The notes beneath the pieces were generated by a model, which searched no databases, was not told the DNA's origin, and saw only the letters and a list, made by a program, of their open reading frames with translations. This document shows positions 24,208 to 30,379 of a stretch of DNA of 30,379 nt, piece after piece. The position numbers and the translations under genes are program-made. The DNA is from CAYYYP01 sp964475985 (GTDB lineage: Bacteria > Bdellovibrionota > UBA1018 > CAYHWW01): contig CAYYYP010000044.1 of assembly GCA_964475985.1 (NCBI GenBank), positions 1-30,379 on the forward strand, in the 5' to 3' direction. Numbering within the stretch: position 1 is the first letter of the stretch; every line of letters starts with the position of its first letter.

Positions 24208-24532
24208 AGGTCCATCCGAACTGCGGCTTAGAAATGGCGATTTCCCACTCAATTGCCCTAAACTTAAACTGCTCACGAAAAGCCTGCTCAAGAATTTCGC
24301 CTAACCGTTCAAGGGTTCGTACCCTATGGGCTTTAGCGGTCTGAAGTAAAGTGCGCTGCACCTCATAAACGTCGACGGTGTCGCCAATTTCATCCGTGGC
24401 ACTAGCCAGGAACTTGTTTAAGTTCCTGGCCGTGACGCGAAACAGAATCGGCTGAAGTTCACGCTGCTCTTCGTCGGTGCAACCGATGTGCAGCATGACT
24501 TTCATGTCAGAAATTTCAATTCGGCATGGCAT
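24185..24532 (-). CDS. folB: Dihydroneopterin aldolase
   Basis: The 115-residue protein cleaves dihydroneopterin to 6-hydroxymethyl-dihydropterin and glycolaldehyde, the step before FolK. It shows the family pattern RIEISDMKVMLHIGCTDEEQ with Glu22, DTVDVYEVQRTL, LERLGEIL with Glu75 and the C-terminal strand WEIAISKP with Lys102. The length is normal. The start at 24532 overlaps the end of the CADD-type gene by 17 bp, and its 3' end overlaps folKP by 23 bp, so three folate genes are translated as one overlapping chain. Confidence 0.9.
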   Translation of the reverse strand: MPCRIEISDMKVMLHIGCTDEEQRELQPILFRVTARNLNKFLASATDEIGDTVDVYEVQRTLLQTAKAHRVRTLERLGEILEQAFREQFKFRAIEWEIAISKPQFGWTYVQSWTS

Positions 24533-25148
24533 CCAAAAAACTCCAAAGCGCCGAACAGGCCTTCGTCGCAGCTTGCTGCGCACGTTCCTTGCCTGGTCCG
24601 GAAAACTTATTCAAGATTTTTTCCAGCGATTCCGTATGCCAGACATCAGCTTTTTCATGGACCACAAAAAATTTTACGCCCGCATCCGCGGTGGTTTCCG
24701 ATAGATAATGCTGTTTCAACGCTTTCGATTTGAAATGAGCGACTTCTGGAACCTGGGACTCGTAGGCCAAAAGCGCACCCAAAGCTTCTTCTTTGCCGGA
24801 GGCGACCAATGTCCGAAACGTGTCCACCAAGTTTTTTGCGGCGGCAGACGGCGTCGAAGTTTTTACTTCATTACGATTAAGGCCAAGAGACTCCGCAAAA
24901 TCAAGCCAGAGTTCGGGATGGGGCATAGCCTGATTTTCTTCTTCGTTTAAATTTTCTAAAACTACCTGACGATCTTCAAGCGTCTCTAACTGCGTATGCA
25001 GCCCGCTCAAATAGCGAGGGAAGTTAGCGACCTGCCAATAGTAATCTTTAGCGTAAGTCTGCAATGCCGTAACCGGCAGCTCTCCGCACTCCCATTTGCG
25101 GTACCATGGGTGGTTTAAAATTTTTGGTTCAACTAAAATTGCTGACAT
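24516..25148 (-). CDS. CADD-type iron enzyme, probable pABA synthase
   Basis: The 210-residue protein is an all-helical haem-oxygenase-like enzyme of the TenA/PqqC/CADD superfamily. Metal ligands of Chlamydia CADD can be matched by spacing: Glu70, His77, Glu130, His164, Asp168, His171 (HEKADVWH). Residues tied to its self-sacrificing chemistry are also in place: Tyr16, Tyr32 and Lys140. CADD makes p-aminobenzoate from its own Tyr, replacing PabABC. Here it heads an overlapping operon with folB and folKP, which strongly supports that role. A ggagg element precedes the ATG by about 9 bases. It diverges from the LysR gene over 78 bp. Other PqqC-like oxidases are an alternative, but less consistent with context. 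Confidence 0.82.
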   Translation of the reverse strand: MSAILVEPKILNHPWYRKWECGELPVTALQTYAKDYYWQVANFPRYLSGLHTQLETLEDRQVVLENLNEEENQAMPHPELWLDFAESLGLNRNEVKTSTPSAAAKNLVDTFRTLVASGKEEALGALLAYESQVPEVAHFKSKALKQHYLSETTADAGVKFFVVHEKADVWHTESLEKILNKFSGPGKERAQQAATKACSALWSFLDAMPN

Positions 25149-25226
25149 TTGTACGTGCCTCCATAGGCGTGAAGCTGGATTAACCCCCTAGATAAGTCGA
25201 ATCAAATGAAATATGAGAATCGTTAA

Positions 25227-26120
25227 GTGAAACTGAATGAATTCGACCTGAACAAATTGCATGTTTTTAGAGTAGTCGCGCAGTCATCGTCCATGCGGGA
25301 AGCGGGCGAAAAATTATTAAGAACCTCATCGGCAATCAGCCAAAGTATAACGACGTTAGAGCGTTCCTTAGATATCAAGCTTTTCCGACGTTCCGGAATA
25401 AGGCTTGAGCTTACGGAAGTTGGCGAACGCATCCTCATGCAAATTAAGGCAAACGAAAGTGGCCTTAAAGCTCTTTTTGACGAAATTTCCAGTGGCCCTA
25501 AAGCTGTGCGCGGACGAGTAAGCTTGGGCCTTCCACCTGGTTATCCAGCCCTCTCCATTTCAAATGGATTAAGCCAGGCATTGCTGAAACATCCCGACCT
25601 GCAACTTCGTCTGCGNNNNNNNNNNTTATCCCACGCAAAGCTTGCGGATGACCTTATTAAAAATCAACTGGAGGTCGCCGTTTCCCTGCAACCGCTGCGG
25701 CAGTGGAACCGTCGCATTAAAAGCGTAGGATTTTGCGAAGAGAATCTAATTTTGGCGGTACCACGCGCACTGAAACATCTATGCACGCAAACGCACCACG
25801 AATTACCCGTGGTCGATTATTACCAAACACCCTTGCTCATCGAGGGCTGGCTCAAACACCATAAACAGAAAAAATTAAAAACTAAGATTCGCGTTTATGG
25901 TTCAAACTTAGACCATGTTTTGCAGATGGTCCGCAAAGGCATTGGTTGCGCCGTGGTGCCTAGGCACATCATCGCCAACGAGCTCAGTCAGGGAAAACTC
26001 TTAGAACATGCGTTAGATAAACTAAATCCATGGACTGTCCGGGTCTGGTTAAACATCGCCGGAAAGCCAGAGGAACTTAGCCCCTGTGCGAACGCCATCT
26101 GGAACGCACTCTTAGTTTGA
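25227..26120 (+). CDS. LysR-family transcriptional regulator (contains assembly gap)
   Basis: The 297-codon frame starts at GTG 25227 and shows the LysR N-terminal helix-turn-helix (LNKLHVFRVVAQSSSMREAG...SAISQSITTLERSL...LFRRSG) followed by a substrate-binding domain with VRGRVSLGLPPGYP and IGCAVVPRHI. Ten Ns at 25616-25625 replace part of the first effector lobe; the frame is kept across them, but the true length of the gap is unknown. LysR regulators often control the divergent neighbour, here the CADD-folB-folKP operon. It converges on the CofE-like gene with a 9-bp overlap. Confidence 0.88.
   Translation: MKLNEFDLNKLHVFRVVAQSSSMREAGEKLLRTSSAISQSITTLERSLDIKLFRRSGIRLELTEVGERILMQIKANESGLKALFDEISSGPKAVRGRVSLGLPPGYPALSISNGLSQALLKHPDLQLRLXXXXLSHAKLADDLIKNQLEVAVSLQPLRQWNRRIKSVGFCEENLILAVPRALKHLCTQTHHELPVVDYYQTPLLIEGWLKHHKQKKLKTKIRVYGSNLDHVLQMVRKGIGCAVVPRHIIANELSQGKLLEHALDKLNPWTVRVWLNIAGKPEELSPCANAIWNALLV
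25616..25625. other. Assembly gap (10 N)
   Basis: A run of ten undetermined bases inside the LysR gene marks a scaffold join or unresolved bases. It may be a fixed-size placeholder. Confidence 0.99.
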
Positions 26121-26894
26121 GGTTTGGGCTAGCTTTAACCTTGCTTCATAAAGTGGATAATAGAGGTCGTCTTCGAGCTTTATTTTCCAAAGACTTCGGA
26201 GCGCTTCGGCGTTGGTTTCTGAAAATCCAGTATCACGGAAATCCAGCTGCACGCCCGATACTACCGCTAGTGGCCTAGGCTCCGTTCCCTCTCCCATGGC
26301 AAGCACGCCAGCGCTCGCAAGCGAATCTACTAGATTGCGCGTCGTCATCTTAAAGGGCCGACCAAACAGATCGGATCCTTCACGCAAATCCTCCACGGGG
26401 GAAAATCCCCAGAAACAAAGGCCTACCCCACCTACACCCTGCTTTAGGGGTTCGGTGCGGGAATCGGTTAAAATGACGGCGAGATCTTTAATTTCCCAAC
26501 TGAGCCTTAACTTTTCCCAAAGCTCACCGACGCTGCGCCAAGGATCTTCTGGGTAGAGTATATAATCTCCATTACAAGAGTTGGACTCATCAATTCCTGC
26601 GGACGCGATGAGCAAACCTTCTTTGATGGTTAGGCCTACTCCCATGGCGATTTCACCAAGGTAAAAATCGCTCTCCTGTTTTACGAGATCGAGCTTAGAA
26701 GGTGCTTCACTACGAGGCAATATCCGTCCCTCCGCTAGGGACACTATTTTTGAAGTGACCAGCAAAACCATTTTTTCCTGTACTAGGCCCTGCGGCACCT
26801 CATTGAGAATAAACTCATGAAGCGGCTGCCCCGCGACAAATATTTTCGTTGCGATGGAGCTGACCCGAAAGGTGTGGGTATTTACTTCAGCCAT
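26112..26894 (-). CDS. CofE-like glutamate ligase, probable FolC2
   Basis: The 260-residue protein belongs to the F420-0:gamma-glutamyl ligase family (COG1478). It shows LLVTSKIVSLAEGR, GIDESNSCNGDYILYPEDPW, AVILTDSRTEPLKQGVGGVG and the later DLFGRPFKMTTRNLVDSLASAG. No F420 genes are nearby. In Chlamydia a homologue (CT611) sits beside CADD and acts as the folate polyglutamylation enzyme FolC2. With CADD, folB and folKP within 4 kb, the same assignment is likely here, adding Glu to dihydropteroate or folate. It is the last gene of the M14 peptidase-dapD operon, 19 bp after dapD. A CofE-type role on another substrate remains possible. Confidence 0.75.
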   Translation of the reverse strand: MAEVNTHTFRVSSIATKIFVAGQPLHEFILNEVPQGLVQEKMVLLVTSKIVSLAEGRILPRSEAPSKLDLVKQESDFYLGEIAMGVGLTIKEGLLIASAGIDESNSCNGDYILYPEDPWRSVGELWEKLRLSWEIKDLAVILTDSRTEPLKQGVGGVGLCFWGFSPVEDLREGSDLFGRPFKMTTRNLVDSLASAGVLAMGEGTEPRPLAVVSGVQLDFRDTGFSETNAEALRSLWKIKLEDDLYYPLYEARLKLAQTSN

Positions 26895-26913
26895 AGGATA
26901 AATATTTTCTAGT

Positions 26914-27789
26914 TTAAACGCTTACGCCAAAATCTCGTAGCGCTTGATTGAGTGAAGTTTTTTTATCGGTGGAGGCTTTTCGTTCACCAATAATAAGTGC
27001 GCAAGGAACACCAAAAGTACCACCCGAAAACTCCTTGGCCACGGAACCGGGAATTACGACGGCTCGTTCAGGAATTAGGCCTACCGTAGTGATGGGCTTT
27101 GGACCTCTTACATCAATAATTTTTGTTGTAGCCGTTAGAACGACGCCGGCGCCAATGACCGCTTGGGTGCAAACCCTTACGCCCTCAACGACGATTGCCC
27201 TAGAGCCTACAAAAACGTGATCTTCAATGATGACCGGTGAAGCCTGAGCTGGTTCAAGTACTCCTCCGATGCCGACCCCACCTGCGAGGTGAACATTTTC
27301 GCCAATTTGCGCGCAACTACCTACGGTGGCCCAAGTGTCCACCATGGTGCCCGCTCCGACGAATGCACCGACATTTACAAAGCTTGGCATTAATATGGCG
27401 CCAGGCGACACAAATGAACCAAACCTTGCGATGGCGCCGGGTAAAACTCGAACGCCCTTAAGGCTGGTGCGCCGCTTGGGGGCAAGTTTGTCGAAGTATT
27501 CAAAGGTGCCAGCTTTCTGCGCAAAGGAGTTTTGGGTGGAAAAGTATGCAAGAATAGCGCGTTTTACCCAAGCATTGGTGATCCACTGCTTATCGTCAGA
27601 TTTTTCCGCAACTCTAATTTTACCTTCGTCTAAGGCTACCAAAACCTTCGTAGCGAGTTTACGACCTTGAGCCCGAATTTTAGCGTTCGACAAATCAATA
27701 CTGTCCTTGGAGAAAAAGGCTTTTGCCTTCTCAAGATCTTCTGCGCTCACTCGGTTACGAAATATTTTTTTTGGATTACGTGCGCTCAA
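26914..27789 (-). CDS. dapD: Tetrahydrodipicolinate N-succinyltransferase
   Basis: The 291-residue enzyme transfers succinyl from succinyl-CoA to tetrahydrodipicolinate in the DAP/lysine pathway. The N-terminal helical part is followed by the left-handed beta-helix of hexapeptide repeats (about 105-235), with the family segments PGAILMPSFVNVGAFVGAGT, MVDTWATVGSCAQIG and HLAGGVGIGGVLEP. The start is a TTG within a TTGA overlap with the upstream M14 gene, an unusual start that implies translational coupling. DAP feeds both lysine and peptidoglycan. Confidence 0.94.
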   Translation of the reverse strand: MSARNPKKIFRNRVSAEDLEKAKAFFSKDSIDLSNAKIRAQGRKLATKVLVALDEGKIRVAEKSDDKQWITNAWVKRAILAYFSTQNSFAQKAGTFEYFDKLAPKRRTSLKGVRVLPGAIARFGSFVSPGAILMPSFVNVGAFVGAGTMVDTWATVGSCAQIGENVHLAGGVGIGGVLEPAQASPVIIEDHVFVGSRAIVVEGVRVCTQAVIGAGVVLTATTKIIDVRGPKPITTVGLIPERAVVIPGSVAKEFSGGTFGVPCALIIGERKASTDKKTSLNQALRDFGVSV

Positions 27790-28562
27790 TTTATGGACTC
27801 CTTTAATCTGTCGTCCCAGTAGGCGATGGCCGCCATGATGGTCATGGTATGGAGGGAAAGATAAACTTCTTCTTTCTCGCCCCGCAAAATTTCTAGAGTA
27901 ATGGTGGGGATATTACGTTCGTGACCTGCATAAGTACCAAGACATCCGGGCGTGGGATAACCCATATCTTCGGTGACGGGATAACTGCAAACGGCGGATA
28001 CCCCCTCGGCCCAGGGCCTAGCGGGGCCATTGGAGTTCACCATAGGTTTACTAAAGGAGTGGGCCGACAGAATTGCCATGGGTTTAGTTTTTTCAAGCAG
28101 GAGAAGCAGCGCCTTGGTCTCTGGCTCGCTCGCGGCGTGGGGCCCAGGAGGATATCGCGGATTTTTAACTTCGGGTGTCCAATCCTTGGTGGGCAAATTG
28201 CGGTTTAAATCAATTCCATTGGCATTCTGACGTTGGCCCAACGTCGTTCCATCCGGATTCCCCTGGGACCAAATAATGAGCCCAATATTTTCAAAGGGCT
28301 CTTCTTGAAACATTCCCTCAAGAATTTTTTCAACTACATGGATGCCCTCGACTTCATCACCGTGAACACCAGCGAGAAGCAGAAACCATTTTTCTTTTGG
28401 TGCACGCTCGGGGGATAAAAAATCATCAAGGTCCCGCGGCGCTGTTTTGCCGTGGGGTGCGAAAGCCCAAGCCACGAGCTCGACGCCGTTCACGGACTTT
28501 CCCAAGCTTAAACGAGAAACTCGCTGGGATTTGTACATCGAATCAAAAGAGATGCTACGCAT
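27786..28562 (-). CDS. M14-family zinc carboxypeptidase, possible murein peptide amidase
   Basis: The 258-residue protein shows the M14 zinc motif AGVHGDEVEG (His, Glu ligands), the substrate-binding NPDGT and QNANGIDLNRN segments, the third zinc ligand His in LSAHSFSKP, and a late Glu in TITLEILRG as catalytic base. The size and NPDG/DLNRN pattern match the MpaA-type amidases that cut the gamma-D-Glu-DAP bond of murein peptides; AstE-type deacylases are more distant. Coupling to dapD by a TTGA overlap fits a role in DAP recycling. No signal peptide is seen, so it acts in the cytoplasm. An alternative ATG lies 24 bp downstream. Confidence 0.8.
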   Translation of the reverse strand: MRSISFDSMYKSQRVSRLSLGKSVNGVELVAWAFAPHGKTAPRDLDDFLSPERAPKEKWFLLLAGVHGDEVEGIHVVEKILEGMFQEEPFENIGLIIWSQGNPDGTTLGQRQNANGIDLNRNLPTKDWTPEVKNPRYPPGPHAASEPETKALLLLLEKTKPMAILSAHSFSKPMVNSNGPARPWAEGVSAVCSYPVTEDMGYPTPGCLGTYAGHERNIPTITLEILRGEKEEVYLSLHTMTIMAAIAYWDDRLKESIN

Positions 28563-28611
28563 AGGGGCCCCACCCTACAATAGACCGCTCAAGTGCGCTC
28601 ATATTTTTGGG

Positions 28612-28641
28612 TTGAAAGAATTTTATAAAAACCGATATAGG
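28612..28641 (+). promoter_or_regulatory. Candidate promoter for the LOG-family gene
   Basis: TTGAAA (28612-28617) and TATAGG (28636-28641) have an 18-bp spacer. The -10 box ends 6 bp before the ATG, which would give a leaderless or nearly leaderless mRNA. TATAAA at 28624-28629 is another -10 candidate. Confidence 0.3.
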
Positions 28642-28647
28642 GTTTTC

Positions 28648-29232
28648 ATGAAACGAATCTGTGTTTTTTGTGGATCAAGCCCCGGGGCGAGGCCTGAATA
28701 CATGAATATTGCGGCAGAGTTAGGCGCATTGTTAGCCAAGGAGAATATTGGCCTAGTCTACGGCGGCGCAAGCGTCGGTCTCATGGGCGCCGTGGCCGAT
28801 GCCACTCTGGCGGCCGGAGGTGAAGTGATTGGTGTCATTCCAAAACACCTTTTCCGCAAAGAGATCGCACACCAAGGCCTAGCCGATCTCAGAATTGTGA
28901 ATTCCATGCATGAACGAAAAGCGTTAATGGAAGAACTATCAAGCGGCTTCATCGCTTTGCCTGGAGGCTTTGGCACCTTTGAGGAATTTTTCGAAATCAT
29001 AACTTGGGCTCAACTCGGGCTACATCAGAAACCGGCCGCCCTCCTGAATGTCCTAGGTTATTACGATAGTTTATTAGCCCTGCTGAACCGCGGAATTCAG
29101 GATCAATTCATTAGGGAGGAGCACCGACAATTAGTACTAAGCAGTGAATCACCGAGCGAGATCCTCACCCTCATGAAAAATTATCGCCCTTCCGCCTTAC
29201 CAAAGTGGATCCAGGACGAAACCGAGACCTAA
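28648..29232 (+). CDS. LOG-family protein (TIGR00730, nucleoside 5'-monophosphate phosphoribohydrolase-like)
   Basis: The 194-residue Rossmann-fold protein starts MKRICVFCGSSPG, the standard N-terminus of this family. It has YGGASVGLMGAVADA and the signature LPGGFGTFEEFFE that includes the catalytic Arg/Glu region (HERKALM just before). Members hydrolyse cytokinin riboside monophosphates or purine nucleotides; the bacterial substrate is often unknown. An open frame extends 201 bp upstream through the divergent gene, but it has no family similarity, so ATG 28648 is used. The last 20 residues are a short extension beyond the core. Confidence 0.9.
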   Translation: MKRICVFCGSSPGARPEYMNIAAELGALLAKENIGLVYGGASVGLMGAVADATLAAGGEVIGVIPKHLFRKEIAHQGLADLRIVNSMHERKALMEELSSGFIALPGGFGTFEEFFEIITWAQLGLHQKPAALLNVLGYYDSLLALLNRGIQDQFIREEHRQLVLSSESPSEILTLMKNYRPSALPKWIQDETET

Positions 29233-29566
29233 TCTCTCCGACCGCCAAAATAATGCACTCTGATTCTATTGCTGTTGCTGTTGCCGTCACTGTCCACACC
29301 ACACCGCACCGCACACTCCCCACCGATCCTCTTTTCATGCATCCGCAAAGCACTTCTTCGCCCAATGCATTTCCACCCGTCCAAAAGATCAACAGCTTCC
29401 CAGCGCCGGTATTTGCTTAAAATTTCTTTCACTCCAAAAACCTGGCCCCGCCAATGCTGCTATAAACAACTAATATTTAATATCATTCCGCTCCGTCAAA
29501 ATTCCTGCGTCGTTTTTGACACGCTTTGGCACCCCCCTTGCTTTATGTCTCAACGTGGAGCGCATT
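29233..29566. other. Intergenic region ahead of the sigma-54 gene
   Basis: This 334-bp non-coding gap holds short simple repeats (gctgtt copies near 29269-29283, then cacac/ccgcac runs near 29295-29313), an AT-rich patch near 29460-29490 and a sigma-54 promoter at its right end. No conserved ORF is supported. The span between 29370 and 29470 is where an enhancer-binding protein site would be expected, but I see no clear inverted repeat. Confidence 0.5.
29527..29542 (+). promoter_or_regulatory. Sigma-54 (RpoN) promoter, consensus -24/-12
   Basis: TGGCAC (29527-29532), five C, and TTGCT (29538-29542) match the sigma-54 consensus TGGCACN5TTGCW without a mismatch. GG and GC are 12 bp apart as required. 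Transcription would begin near 29553, 14 bases before the ATG at 29567, leaving the GTGGAG Shine-Dalgarno intact. Confidence 0.85.
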
Positions 29567-30379
29567 ATGAAAAAGAAAAACGTTGTAGCGAAAGTCCTTA
29601 CCAAAGCGGGAGCATCCGCTCTTCTACTTTCCCTGGTCGCAGCCAGCATGATCAGTTGCGGTGGAGATAAATCCACGGGCAACGGGAACGGTGGACCTGG
29701 AACCTCTTCCATTTTTCAACCTTCGGTAAATCCAGATGGCAGCGTGAGTTATCCTTTCACGGCGACTTCCTATCAGCCGATCTCACCCTACGGCTCCCAA
29801 TCTTTACGATTTTTAGCGGGCGTTTTCCCCACCGTAAATTCCGGAAATTGCAATATGCCTTCTGGATACGACGCTTACCGAAACCCAGTGTTTTACTGGT
29901 GTAATGCTAGACAAAGCGCGTGGCCGGTCAACGCAGTTTTCAACAATGTTCCTATTTTTACAGGGATTGATTTTGGCAGCGTAACGCCAACGCTTTCATC
30001 CTTCGCGGCGCAAACCGCTAATAACGGATACAGCAACGGTTACAACACGAACTACAACGGTGGTTACTCCTACGGAACTCCCGTGGTTCAACAGGCTCAA
30101 ATGGGTCGCCCCATCAATGGATACGGCACCTACGGCGATGGTTCAAGCGTAGCCATCATGGCGGCGCCTACACCTTCTCAAGTGGCTTGCCCTGGACATT
30201 ACCAACAACAAGGCTATGCAACTTGTGTTGAGCGCACACTTTCTGGAACCATTCGGTTATCCGCGCAATACATCCGCGATAATCTCAGTAACAATAATCA
30301 ACTTCAGCGCATCGCCCTTGACGTTGATCTCACGACCGGTGGTGGAATTATTTTCCTCATCAATTCATCAGTACCGGCC
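29567..30379 (+). CDS. Gly/Asn/Tyr-rich lipoprotein of unknown function (partial, runs off the window)
   Basis: The ATG at 29567 follows a GTGGAG Shine-Dalgarno at 6 bases. The N-terminus is a lipoprotein signal: KKKN, a hydrophobic core, then SMISC with Cys27 as the probable lipidated residue, followed by a Gly/Asn-rich linker. At least 271 residues are encoded, with no stop before the edge. The mature part is rich in Tyr, Asn, Gly and Ser, including a repetitive patch around residues 147-167 (NNGYSNGYNTNYNGGYSYG). Four Cys later may pair (NCNMP, YWC, VACPG, ATCVE). I do not recognise the family. A consensus sigma-54 promoter drives it, so expression should depend on an enhancer-binding protein. 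It probably faces the periplasm or cell surface. Confidence 0.8.
   Translation, partial: MKKKNVVAKVLTKAGASALLLSLVAASMISCGGDKSTGNGNGGPGTSSIFQPSVNPDGSVSYPFTATSYQPISPYGSQSLRFLAGVFPTVNSGNCNMPSGYDAYRNPVFYWCNARQSAWPVNAVFNNVPIFTGIDFGSVTPTLSSFAAQTANNGYSNGYNTNYNGGYSYGTPVVQQAQMGRPINGYGTYGDGSSVAIMAAPTPSQVACPGHYQQQGYATCVERTLSGTIRLSAQYIRDNLSNNNQLQRIALDVDLTTGGGIIFLINSSVPA

Noticed and set aside
24208..24291. Upstream start for folKP adding 28 residues.
   Set aside because: The extra segment lies inside folB in another frame and precedes the normal HPPK N-terminus.
25616..25625. The N run as a sign of frameshift or pseudogene in the LysR regulator.
   Set aside because: The frame is open on both sides and both LysR domains are recognisable, so an assembly gap is the simpler reading.
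28447..28647. Upstream extension of the LOG-family frame.
   Set aside because: It runs antisense through the M14 gene start and has no family similarity; the standard LOG N-terminus begins at 28648.
29269..29670. Open frame of 133 codons upstream of and overlapping the lipoprotein start.
   Set aside because: It lies in another frame, has atypical composition, runs through the sigma-54 promoter and lacks a Shine-Dalgarno.
1..30379. Anti-phage defence island, prophage or transposon.
   Set aside because: No integrase, transposase, terminal repeats, restriction or CRISPR genes were seen; content is mostly housekeeping and hypothetical genes.

Overview
The window looks like one scaffold of a draft or metagenome-assembled genome (there is a run of ten Ns at 25616-25625) from a Gram-negative bacterium of moderate GC. 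Several features suggest the Bdellovibrionota or a relative: a histone-fold protein resembling the Bdellovibrio histone, many secreted hypothetical proteins, a c-type haem protein of unknown role, and a Gly/Asn-rich lipoprotein. This placement is inferred from gene content. No rRNA, tRNA, CRISPR array, prophage or insertion sequence was seen. Genes are tightly packed with many 4-bp start/stop overlaps.

Layout. 1-8.3 kb: a truncated gene end, a B12-type radical SAM protein, a DCC-family (DUF393) protein diverging from an SDR/DUF2867 protein, two secreted unknowns (one with degenerate homing-endonuclease-associated repeats) and an N-formylglutamate amidohydrolase-like enzyme. 8.3-11.6 kb: a DUF423 membrane protein with a small Cys-rich partner, an Nfu iron-sulfur scaffold, a zinc-finger/histone-fold fusion, a decayed beta-propeller gene and an aldo/keto-reductase-like protein lacking most of its catalytic tetrad. 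11.6-15.6 kb: a polar amino-acid ABC transporter operon ending in a secreted CXXCH protein. 15.7-18.5 kb: DNA topoisomerase VI, rare in bacteria, whose B subunit is interrupted by one in-frame TGA where archaeal homologues usually carry Cys. 18.5-22.4 kb: Sua5, a small secreted protein behind an array of 11-bp direct repeats and a TATAAT box, then an OmpR-type two-component system and a strong terminator. 22.4-28.6 kb: a membrane-anchored low-complexity protein, a folate operon (CADD-type pABA enzyme, folB, folKP), a LysR regulator, and a second operon (M14 peptidase, dapD, CofE/FolC2-type ligase). 28.6 kb to the end: a LOG-family protein and a lipoprotein behind a textbook sigma-54 promoter.

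How genes fit together. CADD, folB, folKP and the CofE-like ligase match the unusual chlamydial folate route, in which a self-sacrificing iron enzyme replaces PabABC and a CofE homologue replaces FolC. The M14 peptidase and DapD form a plausible DAP/murein pair. Topoisomerase VI and a histone-fold protein lie about 6 kb apart, an archaeal/eukaryal-flavoured DNA-management combination in a bacterium. The most notable observations are the TGA in top6B, the zinc-finger/histone fusion, the Chlamydia-like folate set, the 11-bp repeat operator beside an OmpR-type regulator, and the degenerate aldo/keto reductase.
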